64,000 nt of DNA from an uncultured Collinsella sp. (GCA_902491765.1 CABUIY010000007.1:1-64000), one strand, 5' to 3'. Numbered from the stretch's first letter, positions 40,896-49,766 are shown. The notes: generated from the sequence alone by a model not told the origin. Made by a program: numbers and translations.

Positions 40896-40957
40896 GATCC
40901 GCTTTCCTCCGTCCCCTTCGGATCACGTGATCTGTTGGGGACGGAGGAAAACGGATC
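40896..40957. repeat. hairpin P2, 62-bp near-perfect palindrome
   Basis: Arms 40896-40926 and 40927-40957 meet at CACGTG with no loop. GATCCG, TTTCCTCCGTCCCC and GGATCAC pair with their complements with three mismatched positions. The half unit matches the hairpin at 4485-4515. Confidence 0.7.
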
Positions 40958-40970
40958 ATTTCGTAGGCCC

Positions 40971-41030
40971 GTGGCCGCCTTGGAAACCGAATGATGGTAC
41001 GAGCATCCATTCGGCTTCCAAGGCGGCCAC
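40971..41030. repeat. hairpin P3 of the array
   Basis: GTGGCCGCCTTGGAA and CCGAAT (40971-40992) pair with ATTCGG and TTCCAAGGCGGCCAC (41009-41030) with one mismatch, around a 16-base loop. It lies 38 bases past the end of the MFS remnant. P1-P3 fill the 304-bp gap 40764-41067. Confidence 0.7.
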
Positions 41031-41067
41031 GGACAGAACGGGACGAACAGAAAAGAGCGACGGACGT

Positions 41068-41517
41068 CTACTCCCCCGCCACGCTCGCGCGCAGCTTGGC
41101 GGCGATGGGCTCCGAGGCCAGCAGGAATACGAGCATGACCACAGAACACACCAGGCACACGATCCAGGCGCTCGCAAAGGAGCCAGAGACGGCAAAGAGC
41201 ACGTAGACCTGCCACAGCTCGCCCACAAAGCTCATGCTGACAAGCACGGCAGAGGTAGCGATAACGGTTAGGGAGCCCAAAACGCGACCGCTTACTTTAT
41301 CGGCAACATGGCCAATGACAAGCGATCCGATAACGCTCACCACGGTAGAGATCGCATTGGAGATGTTGTACTGCGCAAGAGATATTCCCAAGTCGCTGAC
41401 GATGAGCGGCTGGAACAGGCTCATGCAGTTGACGAAAATCGTGTAGCACGTGGCCATGATCACGAAGCCGGAGGCCACCACGAGCCAGCCGGGGAAGAAC
41501 TTACGCTGCTGGGGCAT
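41068..41517 (-). pseudogene. MFS transporter with large internal deletion
   Basis: A 149-residue frame with a good start (AAGGAGC before ATG). The first 110 residues are the start of a major facilitator protein: FFPGWLVVASGFVIMATCYT is a first membrane helix and GHVADKVSGRVLG is the loop 2-3 motif (G-x-x-D-R-x-G-R-R type). After VYVLFAVSGSFASA the sequence jumps to what reads like the last helix and tail (WIVCLVCSVVMLVFLLASEP). A full transporter needs about 400 residues and 12 helices. The clean in-frame join suggests a deletion of roughly 750 bases. Transport activity is unlikely. Confidence 0.6.
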
Positions 41518-41560
41518 ACTGCTCCTTATTTAACAAACGAATAGCCGGCGCCGGGCGCCG

Positions 41561-41644
41561 GTAGTGCCCAAGATTGCCTTGAAAGACAAGGGCATAGGCC
41601 TTATGGCCATGCCCGCAGGCTTGAAAGGCAAGGTTGGATGCTAC
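41561..41644. repeat. family 2 structured element, copy B
   Basis: Core GGGCAT-A-GGCC-TTAT-GGCC-ATGCCC (about 41590-41613): 6-bp stem, one bulged A, 4-bp stem, TTAT loop. TTGAAAG flanks both sides, and weaker outer arms run from GTAG (41561) to CTAC (41641). It abuts the stop codon of the M20 gene, so the outer arm includes it. A palindrome GCCGGCGCC/GGCGCCGG lies just left (41544-41561). Confidence 0.65.
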
Positions 41645-42936
41645 AGGTGGTCGGCGATATAGCCCAAAGCGACGGCGGTATAGGCCGCAGCACCGAGCGG
41701 CAGCTCGGCATCGTTAAAACGTGCCTTGGGATGGTGCTGGGCAAAATGCTCGTCCGTATCGGTCACAGCTGCGCCCACGGTAAAGTACGCACTCGGGATC
41801 TCGCTCGAGATCAGCGCGAAGTCCTCGCTCGCCATGGCGTGGAACAGCGGCAGGAAGGCGGCCTTGGGCAGCACCACGCCCACGTAGCCAAGCGACGCCT
41901 GGGTCATGTCGTCATCGAGTACGAGCGGGGGAACATCCGAAAGCGTCTCGATGGTCGCCGACGTACGATATGTTGCAGCAACGCCGTTTACGACCTCCGC
42001 GATGCGGGTCTTTAGGTGAGCCATGAGCTCAACATCAAAGCCGCGCAGCGTTCCCTCGAGCACGCAGGTGTCAGGGATGACGTTGGCCGCCGAGCCGCCA
42101 GCAAACTTACCAACGGTAAGCGCGACCTCCTTAGCCGCCGGCACTTCGCGAGCGATAAGCTCCTGAAGCGCCAGATGCACATGCACGCCGGCCGTGATGG
42201 GGTCGATGCAAATCTCGGGGCTCGAGCCATGGCCGCCCTTGCCCTGAAGCGTGATACGAAAACCGTACACGCCCGAGAGCGCCGGGCTGCCGTAGAGCAC
42301 CAGGCCGAGCGGCGACTGGCTATTGACATGCATGGCAAAGGCGACCTGAGGACGCGGGTTCTGCAGCAGACCGTCGGCGATGGCGGCGCGGGCACCCTCA
42401 AAGGTTTCCTCGCCCGGCTGGAACAGCAGTTTGACGGTGGCATTGGCGTCGACGAGCTCGGCCTCGCGGGCCTTGAGCAGGCGAGCCGCACCAAGCAGCG
42501 CCGTCGCGTGCATATCGTGACCGCAAGCGTGCATGCAGCCGTTGGTGGATGCAAAGGGCTCGCCGGATTCCTCGGCAACGGGCAGGGCGTCCATGTCGCC
42601 ACGAAGCATGATGACCGTACCGGCCTGCTCATTCGTGCAGATGCCATTGCCTTGGGCCGCGGCGGCACCGGCGCCGACAAGGCCCACAACGCAGGAACCA
42701 TCGACGAGCGTAGCAAATGGGATGTCCATCTCGGTCAGGCGCGCTTGGATATACGTAGAGGTCTGCGGGAGGCTATTACCCAGCTCGGGCATCTGATGTA
42801 AATCGTGTCGCCACGCAGCGAGCTCGTCTGCAAAAGCCTGAGCTTCTGCAACAAGACCGTCACCGATAGCGGTCTGCGCCGCCGCGGTGGCCTTGGGCGC
42901 TGATTGCGGTTGAAGATCGGACAGTGCTGGTGCCAT
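41641..42936 (-). CDS. M20D-family amidohydrolase (aminoacylase/IAA-amino acid hydrolase type)
   Basis: A 431-residue metallopeptidase-fold enzyme. Metal sites: LRGDMDALPV, CMHACGHDMHATALLGA, LFQPGEETFEGA, MHVNSQSPLG and HAMASEDFALIS. The dimerisation domain is inserted at about residues 210-330 (GKGGHGSSPEICIDPITAG). Such enzymes hydrolyse N-acyl amino acids or aminobenzoyl-glutamate-like amides. Substrate unknown. GGAGGG precedes the ATG at 42936; the frame extends to 42990 with no site. It stands alone between transporter genes, after a terminator. Confidence 0.9.
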   Translation of the reverse strand: MAPALSDLQPQSAPKATAAAQTAIGDGLVAEAQAFADELAAWRHDLHQMPELGNSLPQTSTYIQARLTEMDIPFATLVDGSCVVGLVGAGAAAAQGNGICTNEQAGTVIMLRGDMDALPVAEESGEPFASTNGCMHACGHDMHATALLGAARLLKAREAELVDANATVKLLFQPGEETFEGARAAIADGLLQNPRPQVAFAMHVNSQSPLGLVLYGSPALSGVYGFRITLQGKGGHGSSPEICIDPITAGVHVHLALQELIAREVPAAKEVALTVGKFAGGSAANVIPDTCVLEGTLRGFDVELMAHLKTRIAEVVNGVAATYRTSATIETLSDVPPLVLDDDMTQASLGYVGVVLPKAAFLPLFHAMASEDFALISSEIPSAYFTVGAAVTDTDEHFAQHHPKARFNDAELPLGAAAYTAVALGYIADHL

Positions 42937-43021
42937 AGATGCCCTCCAGTAACGTTTTTGCAGCAAGCACTTTGATAGCGTAAAGTGCAAGGTACTACTT
43001 TAAGGGCGACGCATAAAAAAT

Positions 43022-43039
43022 GCCGCCCCGGGAGGCGGC
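43022..43039 (-). terminator. terminator of the DMT transporter gene
   Basis: GCCGCC-CCGGGA-GGCGGC. On the minus strand ATTTTTTA follows. It starts 13 bases past the stop. Confidence 0.85.
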
Positions 43040-43051
43040 GCAACAAATTGT

Positions 43052-44035
43052 TTACAATTGCGGACGCGGCTTTCGACGCAAAAAATCGAAATGCGTCTCG
43101 CTCAAGATAATCGAAAGAAAGATGAGCGCGAAGCCGGCGAGCAGGCGCGAGGTGAGCGCCTCCCCCATCAGCAGCACCGAGAACAGCACACCCGAAGGCG
43201 ACTCCATCGAAAGGAGCAGCGAGCCCGTCGAGGCCGGGACGTGCGCCAAGCCGACGTTTTGGATGAGCAGCGCCACGCACGTGCAGCCCACCGAGAGGAA
43301 GGCCATCACGCCGATAAAGCTCGGCGTCCACACGGACAGCGGCGCTTGGGTCTCGAATAACAGCGACGAGATCAGGCTCAGCACGCCGTTGCCCACAAAC
43401 ATCCAAAACGTGATGACGTTGATGTCCATCTTGCGGCCATACTTGGCGGTCACCGCCATCTGGATGGCAAAGAAGACCGCACCGCCCAGTGTGATGACAT
43501 CGCCGACATTGAACTCGACGCTATCGAGCGCCACCAGACCAATGCCCGCCAGGCACAGCAACGCGGCGCCCAAGTTGTAACGGGTAAGCTTTTCGCCGCT
43601 TAGGACGTAGCTCGCAAACGGCACGAGGATGCAATAGGTACCCGTCAAAAATGCACTCTTGCCCGCCGTGGTCTGTGCCAGGCCAATTGTCTGCAAACCG
43701 TACGCGCCCCACATAAGTGCGCCCATACCAAGTCCGACGATAAGGTTGCGGGCATTAAAGTGCGCGATGATGCGTTTGTGGAAGATGGCGAACATAACCA
43801 GCGAAGCCGGAAGAAAACGAATATAGAGCAGTTCGAACACCGGAATGGTGTCGAGCGCATCTTTCATGGTGGTAAAGGAATAGCCCCAGATGACCGCCAC
43901 CGATAGCAGCAAGACCTTCCAGAAGAACGGGGAACGCGCGCCGGCGCCGCGGGAGGTGCCGCCGGCGCCCAGGTCCTCCCGTGCGACAGGGCTATCGGGC
44001 ATGTTTTCGATTTCGTTGGCAGCGTATTGGGCCAT
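43052..44035 (-). CDS. EamA/DMT-family transporter
   Basis: A 327-residue protein with ten predicted membrane helices in two EamA repeats (first about residues 38-165, VLLLSVAVIWGYSFTTMKDA; second about 175-310, LGGAVFFAIQMAVTAKYGRK). A hydrophilic 35-residue N-terminal tail is longer than usual. Members export or exchange amino acids and other metabolites; the substrate cannot be predicted. GAGGA precedes the ATG. It is monocistronic, with a terminator right after it. Confidence 0.88.
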   Translation of the reverse strand: MAQYAANEIENMPDSPVAREDLGAGGTSRGAGARSPFFWKVLLLSVAVIWGYSFTTMKDALDTIPVFELLYIRFLPASLVMFAIFHKRIIAHFNARNLIVGLGMGALMWGAYGLQTIGLAQTTAGKSAFLTGTYCILVPFASYVLSGEKLTRYNLGAALLCLAGIGLVALDSVEFNVGDVITLGGAVFFAIQMAVTAKYGRKMDINVITFWMFVGNGVLSLISSLLFETQAPLSVWTPSFIGVMAFLSVGCTCVALLIQNVGLAHVPASTGSLLLSMESPSGVLFSVLLMGEALTSRLLAGFALIFLSIILSETHFDFLRRKPRPQL

Positions 44036-44111
44036 GGAACATCCTCACACTCAATCTGGGCGTGGTGTCCGCACGCGTATGGCTGCGTGCCGCCTCATGG
44101 TCAAATAAAAA

Positions 44112-44141
44112 CGGGGCGCACCGGACCCCCGGCACGCCCCG
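44112..44141 (-). terminator. hairpin with symmetric internal loops
   Basis: CGGGGCG-CA-CCGG-ACCC-CCGG-CA-CGCCCCG. On the minus strand TTTTTATTTG follows. It probably ends transcripts from the YhgE genes upstream, just before the DMT gene. Confidence 0.75.
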
Positions 44142-44196
44142 CTACTGTAGCAACAACCGGCGTTGCATCGCAATCCAGCCCACTAAAGCGTTTTGT

Positions 44197-44334
44197 TCCG
44201 CCGTTCTACCGAACGGCGGACCGGCCGACGCTGCGCGAGCCGCATTCACACCAATCTGACGTTCAATTTCAAGGGCGCGACCAGAAGGTCAGCGCCCTTT
44301 CATTTCACGTCACCTTGGCGCAAATGCGGCTCGC
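44197..44334. repeat. composite element: hairpin plus family 2 copy C (inverted)
   Basis: A hairpin TCCGCCGTTC-TACC-GAACGGCGGA (44197-44220), a 14-base spacer, then family 2 in reverse (44235-44334): outer arms GCGAGCCGCATT and AATGCGGCTCGC, inner stem GGGCGC/GCGCCC with one bulged base, then GACC/GGTC (read on the minus strand) with a TTCT loop. It lies 41 bases downstream of the second YhgE gene. The same hairpin-spacer-element unit occurs in the opposite orientation at 49629-49766. Confidence 0.7.
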
Positions 44335-44374
44335 TCGCTGACATTGCCGCAGTATCAGCGTTTACATTGTTGCG

Positions 44375-46564
44375 CTAGATTAATTTAGTACTCTCCAGCT
44401 TTTCGATAATCCAGTCGTTGGCCTTGATGACCGGACGGCGGAAGACGACGCCCAGTGCCAGCGACGGAATCAGATAGCTCGCCAGAATGCCCAGCTCAAC
44501 CCAGTACTCCATATGGTAGGCGCCAGCCATGGCGGCATGCATGGCGTTAATGCCATGGGTAAACGGCAGGAACGGATAGATCGCCTGGAACACAGGGCCG
44601 GTCATCTCGATGGGGAACGTACCGCCCGAACCGCCGACCTGCATGACCAGCAGCACAACGGCCAAAGCCTTGCCGATATCGCCAAACGACACCGTAAGCG
44701 TGTAGACGATATTGGAGAACACGAGACTCGCGACCCAGCCCGCCAGCACAAACTGCAGCGGGTCGTCGCACTGGATGCCAAAGAACAGGATGTCGCCCGC
44801 GCACACGAGCGTTGCCTGCAGCAGGGCCAGACCGCCAAAGAACAGGTAGCGGCCCAGGTAGATCTCGTGCAGGCGCACGGGGATGAGCTCGTTGATAAGC
44901 TCATCGTCAACCGAGACCTTCATCATGGCCGCCAGTACGATTGAGCCGACCCAGAGCGACAAAATCGTGTAGAACGGCGCCATGGCCGAACCGTAGTTGC
45001 GGATCGGATAGACCGGCTTGCGGTCGAGCGCGACGGGACCGGAAAGCGACACGGCCAGACCCTCGGGATCATTGCCGATCATCGTCTTGATCGTAGCGAG
45101 GTCATCTGACATCAAGGCACCGTCGAGCTCGTCCTTAAACGCGCTGATCTTGTCCGACGCTTCGCCCAACTGATCGGAAGCCTTGTTGACCAGCTTTGCA
45201 GCCTTGGAGAGGCCCTTTGCCAGCGAACCGGATGCGTCGGTCAGGCCGTCTACGGCGCTATCCAGATTGCCCGAGATACCATCGAGCGAGTCTAGGATGC
45301 CCGAGACGGTCTTCTTGAGCTCCTTGGCCTTAACCGAGAACGTGGAATCGTAATCGGATTTGGCGCCCGCGATGCCGGCCTTGGCATCGGCGATGGCCTG
45401 ATCGACCTCGGCACGCGAGTTGTTGACCTCGGCCATGCTATCGGAGAGAGACTTCGCGGTGGCCGCCAGATCCTTGGCATTGCTGCGGTACTCAACGGCG
45501 ATTCTGCCCAGCGACGTCGCGGCGGACTTGAGGCCGTCCTTCAAATTCTCATCGCTCACCTGGTCGGCAAGGCTGCGGAGCTGATCGGCCATCGCATCGA
45601 TATCCTTGGCGCGCGCATTAAGAGCCGCAGCGGCATCGTTGAGTTGGGACACCGTAAGGTCGACATGCTGGTTCGCGGTGTCGAACGCCTTCGCGAGCTC
45701 GGCAGACACATTGTCGAACGAACCCGCACTTCCATCGATTGCGGCATCGATGGCATCGTTTGCCGCCTTAAGCGCTTCTTTGGAATCATCGATGCCGCTT
45801 TTGGCATGTTCCATGAGCTGCTTTGTCGACTCATCGACGGCACCGGTCTGCTTGAGCATGCCGCTCGCCGACGTCAGCGAATCGGACGTGGAGCTCAAAA
45901 TGCCCGCCAGCGACGAAGCATTTGCCTGAACGTCTCGCAGGTCCTCAATCGAATCGCCAAGCGTCGAGGACAGGTTGGCGATAAAGTTGCTGACCTGGTC
46001 GGTGCTCATGTAATCGAGCAGGCTGGACACCGTCTTAAGACCGATGCTCGTAATGGTCTCGGTAAAGGTCTCGTTAACCTGGCTCTGAACGGCACTCGAA
46101 CCCTTCTCGGTCACGATCTGCGCAATGGCGTTGGCCTTCTGGTTCTCGTAAAACTCGATATCGGCGTGTTTCACGTCGGTCGAGAAAAGCGTCATCATGT
46201 CAGCGCTAAACGTTTTGGGGATAACGACGGCAGCATAGTACGCGCCCGACTTAACGCCCTCGATAGCCTTTTCGCGATTGTTGAGCACAACCCAATCGAA
46301 GCTCTCGTTGCCGCGTAGGGTGGCGGTCACGTTTTCGCCCACGTTAACCTCGACGGGGATCAAATCGCTCTCGTAACCCTCATCGGTGTTGACCACGGCG
46401 ATCTTAAGATTGCCGGTGTTGCCGTACGGATCCCAGCTGCCGGCGATGTTAAACCACGCGTACAGACACGGTACGATAATGAGGCCCATCACGACAACCA
46501 AGCCGATCACGGAGCGAGACACGTTTTGGACATCGCGCTTAAACAGATGCAGGATGTTCTTCAT
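44375..46564 (-). CDS. YhgE/Pip-family membrane protein (second gene of pair)
   Basis: A 729-residue protein: one N-terminal membrane helix (VIGLVVVMGLIIVPCLYAWF), the signature NIAGSWDPYGNTGNLKIAVV, a large extracellular coiled-coil region (residues about 200-480, rich in Ala/Ser/Asp and Leu) and five or six C-terminal membrane helices (from APFYTILSLWVGSIVLAAMM). This is the YhgE/phage-infection-protein layout, related to ABC-2 permeases; members serve as phage receptors or take part in type VII secretion or cell-surface export. It starts directly after the stop of the first YhgE gene, with AAAGGAGGTG inside that gene. Confidence 0.92.
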   Translation of the reverse strand: MKNILHLFKRDVQNVSRSVIGLVVVMGLIIVPCLYAWFNIAGSWDPYGNTGNLKIAVVNTDEGYESDLIPVEVNVGENVTATLRGNESFDWVVLNNREKAIEGVKSGAYYAAVVIPKTFSADMMTLFSTDVKHADIEFYENQKANAIAQIVTEKGSSAVQSQVNETFTETITSIGLKTVSSLLDYMSTDQVSNFIANLSSTLGDSIEDLRDVQANASSLAGILSSTSDSLTSASGMLKQTGAVDESTKQLMEHAKSGIDDSKEALKAANDAIDAAIDGSAGSFDNVSAELAKAFDTANQHVDLTVSQLNDAAAALNARAKDIDAMADQLRSLADQVSDENLKDGLKSAATSLGRIAVEYRSNAKDLAATAKSLSDSMAEVNNSRAEVDQAIADAKAGIAGAKSDYDSTFSVKAKELKKTVSGILDSLDGISGNLDSAVDGLTDASGSLAKGLSKAAKLVNKASDQLGEASDKISAFKDELDGALMSDDLATIKTMIGNDPEGLAVSLSGPVALDRKPVYPIRNYGSAMAPFYTILSLWVGSIVLAAMMKVSVDDELINELIPVRLHEIYLGRYLFFGGLALLQATLVCAGDILFFGIQCDDPLQFVLAGWVASLVFSNIVYTLTVSFGDIGKALAVVLLVMQVGGSGGTFPIEMTGPVFQAIYPFLPFTHGINAMHAAMAGAYHMEYWVELGILASYLIPSLALGVVFRRPVIKANDWIIEKLESTKLI

Positions 46565-49381
46565 TTATGCCTCACCTCCTTTGGAGTGCTTGCCAAGCGC
46601 GGTGGTATCTCCATCATTTGTGGCTGTGCTGTCGCTGCCCTGAGATTTATGGTGCGAACCGATATGCGGCAAGCGGCCCGTGGACTGATCGCCGCCCTTG
46701 GCGCCACGCTCGCTGGCGTTGAGGCCAAACATGTGGCGGGCGGCAGGAATGGCGGCCGTGTGTTCGCGCATCTCGCGACGCAGGTCCTCATCCGAAAGCG
46801 CCGAGATGCGCATCTGGGTATTGAGGCTCGCTCGGATATATTCGATATTGATAAGCCAGCCGCAGATAGCAATAACCGAGATGATCCAAATGACAAGCAG
46901 GATGATCTTGCCGTTATTGTCGATATCGAGAACCGTCGACAGGACAAAGAGCAGGACCTGAACGCCCACCACGGCGGCAAAACCGCCCTTGATGTAGTAC
47001 GGGTAGCGATGTTCAAAGGCGACCGCATGATCGAGCAGTTCGCGACGGTACGAATCGGAATCGAGCATGACGCGCATGGCCGTGCGCAGCGAGTAGCGCT
47101 GGCGCGGCAGGTCGTTGGACTCGCAAATCATCATACCGGTCGTGGAGAGCTGTTTATCAAAGAGCAGGTTGAGGTTGAGCAGCAGCGGACGCAGCTGCAA
47201 GCCAATAAAGAGTGCGATGGCAAGGAACACGCCCAAGATGCACAGGTTGAACAGGTAGTTGAACGAGTACATGCCGCCGACCGTCTCGCGCAGCAGATTG
47301 ATGCCGTAGGTAAAGGGCAGCAGCGGGTGCAGCCACTGGAAGAAGCCGGGCATCATCTCGATGGGGTACATGCCCGACGAACCCGGGATCTGCACGATGA
47401 CGAGAATGACGCCGATAGCCTTGCCGATATGCTTAAACGTGGTGGACAGCGCATAGATGATATTGACGTAGGTGAACGAAATGGCGATGCCGCCCAGCAC
47501 GAACAGCAGCGGGCTGACGCACTGCACGCCAATCACCAGATCGCCTACCGTAACGATGATGGCCTGCAACGCGCCCAGGATCACCAGGAGCAACCAGCGG
47601 CCAAAGTAGCCCTGACGCGCGGTAAAGCTGCCGATGCCTTCGCGATCGACCTCGAGCTTGTAGATGGCGATAAGCACGTAGCCGCCCACCCAAAGCGCCA
47701 GGTTGGTATAGAACGGGGCAATGCCCGAGCCGAAGCTCTTAACCGGATAGATCGACTTGGACGCGAGCTCAACCGGAGATGCCATGAAGTCTGCGACGTC
47801 ATTGACGTCGACGCCCATCAGGTCGGCCAGCTCGCCCATGGACTCGGAGGTCTGTAGCGCCGCGATGTCGTTGGCGGCGGTTGCGAGCTTGTCCTGGACC
47901 TTGGCAAGCGAGGAATCGGTCTGGGACAGCGTGGTCTTGGCCTGGCCGAGCGTAGCGTTAAGCTGCGAAAGCGTACCGCGCGCGCTTGCAATCGTGGGCG
48001 TGAGGCCAGATACGATACCCGTCAAATCACCCGAGACGGCGGCAAAGGAATCAAGCGCGCTCGAGGCCTTCGGCAGCGCGTTTTGACCCAGGTCCGTCTG
48101 GGCCTGGCCAAGGTTGGTCGCACCGGTCTGAATTGCGTTATTGATAGCGTCGCTGGCACCCGAGACAGCCGCGGCGTCATTCGCCATGGCGCTCGACTGC
48201 GCAGACAGACCGTCCTTGATGCTCTGAAGCTTTTCATTCTGCTCTCGAAGCAAATCGATGGTCGATACAATGCGCGCGTCAATTTCCTCGGAACCTGTCG
48301 ACGTGTCATTGGCGAGAATCTCTAAGTGCCCGATAACGGCCTTATTGTGGTCGATCGTCGCTTGGAGAGACTCGAGCGAGTTGTCGATACGGGTGGTCGT
48401 AGATGTGACCGTACCCGTCAGCTTGCCGATGGCAGCGTTCGCGGAGGCCGACGTCTTGGTAAGCGCAAGGCTGCCTTCCGAGAGCGCCTTGGAGAGCGAG
48501 GCGATAGAGTTGCCCGCCGTGGTGCGAGCTTCGCCCAGCAGGTCGTTACCCTGAGAGATCGCCTGCGTCAGTGACGGCGCCTGACCCTGCAGGCCGGCAA
48601 GTGCCGCATCGGCCGAGGCGATGGCGCCACTCGTCTTATCGATGGCGGCATTCATGTCGCCAATCGAATCGCGCACCTCGCCCAAGGTATCGGATGCCTC
48701 GGAGACAGAACTTGCCAACGAATCCTGAGTCTGGGTTGCCTTGTCCTTTAAATCGACTCCGGCATCCTTGGCAATACTGGCAACGGTCTCGCCCACCGTG
48801 GAGACAAATTCCGAGTTGATCTGCTTCTCGATGGTACTTGCACCGGTGTCGGTAACCTTGGGTGCAATGGCGCTCTTCTTCTCATTGACGTAGTACGTAA
48901 GCTTGGGCTGATGGTAGTTGCCGTCGAGCATCGAAACCAGGTTATCCGAGAAGTTCTTGGGGATTACGATGGCCGCATAGTACTCACCACTCTCGACGCC
49001 CTCCTTGGCATCGGCCGCCGAATCGACGAAGGTCCAGCCCAGCTGATCGTTCTCCTTGAGCTGATCGACGACCTGATCGCCCGCGTTGAGATCGCCCACC
49101 AAGTCGTTTTGGGTGCCCCGATCGTTGTTGGCGATGGCAATCTTGATACCCTGGGTATTTCCGTACGGATCCCAGTTGGCCACGATGTTGTACCAGGCAT
49201 ACAGCGAGGGAATAACGCACACGCCAAGGGTAACCACCAAGGCGACGGGGTTCACAAGCAGTCGCTTAATGTCGCGCTTAAAGATCGCAAAGGACACCTT
49301 TGCATTGGATAGTTTGCTGCCGAGACTCACGCTTGGACCATCCATCCTGTCGTTAAATCGAATCGTACTATCGACAACCAT
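46565..49381 (-). CDS. YhgE/Pip-family membrane protein (first gene of pair)
   Basis: A 938-residue YhgE/Pip protein with the same layout: N-terminal helix (PVALVVTLGVCVIPSLYAWY), NIVANWDPYGNTQGIKIAIA, long coiled-coil ectodomain (about 190-560) and C-terminal permease-like helices. It has an extra C-terminal part (from about 790): two further helices (GGFAAVVGVQVLLFVLSTVL; IILLVIWIISVIAICGWLIN) and a charged cytoplasmic tail of about 90 residues. The start may be ATG 49381 or ATG 49345; neither has a strong ribosome binding site. A small palindrome at 49461-49472 may be an operator. It is coupled to the second gene (TAA joined to ATG). Confidence 0.92.
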   Translation of the reverse strand: MVVDSTIRFNDRMDGPSVSLGSKLSNAKVSFAIFKRDIKRLLVNPVALVVTLGVCVIPSLYAWYNIVANWDPYGNTQGIKIAIANNDRGTQNDLVGDLNAGDQVVDQLKENDQLGWTFVDSAADAKEGVESGEYYAAIVIPKNFSDNLVSMLDGNYHQPKLTYYVNEKKSAIAPKVTDTGASTIEKQINSEFVSTVGETVASIAKDAGVDLKDKATQTQDSLASSVSEASDTLGEVRDSIGDMNAAIDKTSGAIASADAALAGLQGQAPSLTQAISQGNDLLGEARTTAGNSIASLSKALSEGSLALTKTSASANAAIGKLTGTVTSTTTRIDNSLESLQATIDHNKAVIGHLEILANDTSTGSEEIDARIVSTIDLLREQNEKLQSIKDGLSAQSSAMANDAAAVSGASDAINNAIQTGATNLGQAQTDLGQNALPKASSALDSFAAVSGDLTGIVSGLTPTIASARGTLSQLNATLGQAKTTLSQTDSSLAKVQDKLATAANDIAALQTSESMGELADLMGVDVNDVADFMASPVELASKSIYPVKSFGSGIAPFYTNLALWVGGYVLIAIYKLEVDREGIGSFTARQGYFGRWLLLVILGALQAIIVTVGDLVIGVQCVSPLLFVLGGIAISFTYVNIIYALSTTFKHIGKAIGVILVIVQIPGSSGMYPIEMMPGFFQWLHPLLPFTYGINLLRETVGGMYSFNYLFNLCILGVFLAIALFIGLQLRPLLLNLNLLFDKQLSTTGMMICESNDLPRQRYSLRTAMRVMLDSDSYRRELLDHAVAFEHRYPYYIKGGFAAVVGVQVLLFVLSTVLDIDNNGKIILLVIWIISVIAICGWLINIEYIRASLNTQMRISALSDEDLRREMREHTAAIPAARHMFGLNASERGAKGGDQSTGRLPHIGSHHKSQGSDSTATNDGDTTALGKHSKGGEA

Positions 49382-49460
49382 TGTAGTAGGCGCTTTAACG
49401 TCTCAAAGCACAATGGTGTTGAGTTTTGCGGGTAGCAATATACTACGAAGATGAGTTAAC

Positions 49461-49472
49461 GTACAGATGTAC
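49461..49472. promoter_or_regulatory. palindrome GTACA-GA-TGTAC upstream of the YhgE pair
   Basis: A short perfect palindrome 80 bases before the YhgE start, of the size usual for TetR-type operators. yhgE genes are often next to TetR regulators, though none adjoins here. Confidence 0.35.
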
Positions 49473-49530
49473 AGTATCCTAAATTTCAGCAGGTCACAAA
49501 ACCACAACCCGCACAAATTAGCAATTCAAA

Positions 49531-49586
49531 TAGTCATCGGGGACGTTCTTAAGCGACTAGTCAAACAAGAACGTCCCCGATGACTA
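49531..49586. repeat. 20-bp perfect hairpin
   Basis: TAGTCATCGGGGACGTTCTT (49531-49550) is the exact complement of 49567-49586, with a 16-base loop. No T tract. It lies in the 440-bp gap between htpG and the YhgE pair, next to the composite element. Confidence 0.65.
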
Positions 49587-49628
49587 CTTAGGACCACGGC
49601 AACGTCGATGTTTTGGCAATGCCAGCGA

Positions 49629-49766
49629 GCGGGCGCCAGAGCGAACAAATTGGCATGAAAAGAGGACGGCATAGACCTTCTGGTCATGCCGTCCTCTTTG
49701 AATGACAAGTTGTCGCTCTGGCGCCCGCGCAGCGTCGACTGGTCCGCCGTTCGTTAGAACGGCGGA
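49629..49766. repeat. composite element: family 2 copy A plus hairpin
   Basis: Outer arms GCGGGCGCCAGAGCGA (49629-49644) and 49713-49728, exact. Inner stem GAGGACGGCAT/ATGCCGTCCTC with one bulged A, then GACC-TTCT-GGTC. TGAAA and TTGAA flank the inner stem. After 14 bases comes TCCGCCGTTC-GTTA-GAACGGCGGA (49743-49766). It is the inverted counterpart of 44197-44334, with a conserved spacer (GCAGCGTCG.C.GG). Confidence 0.75.
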
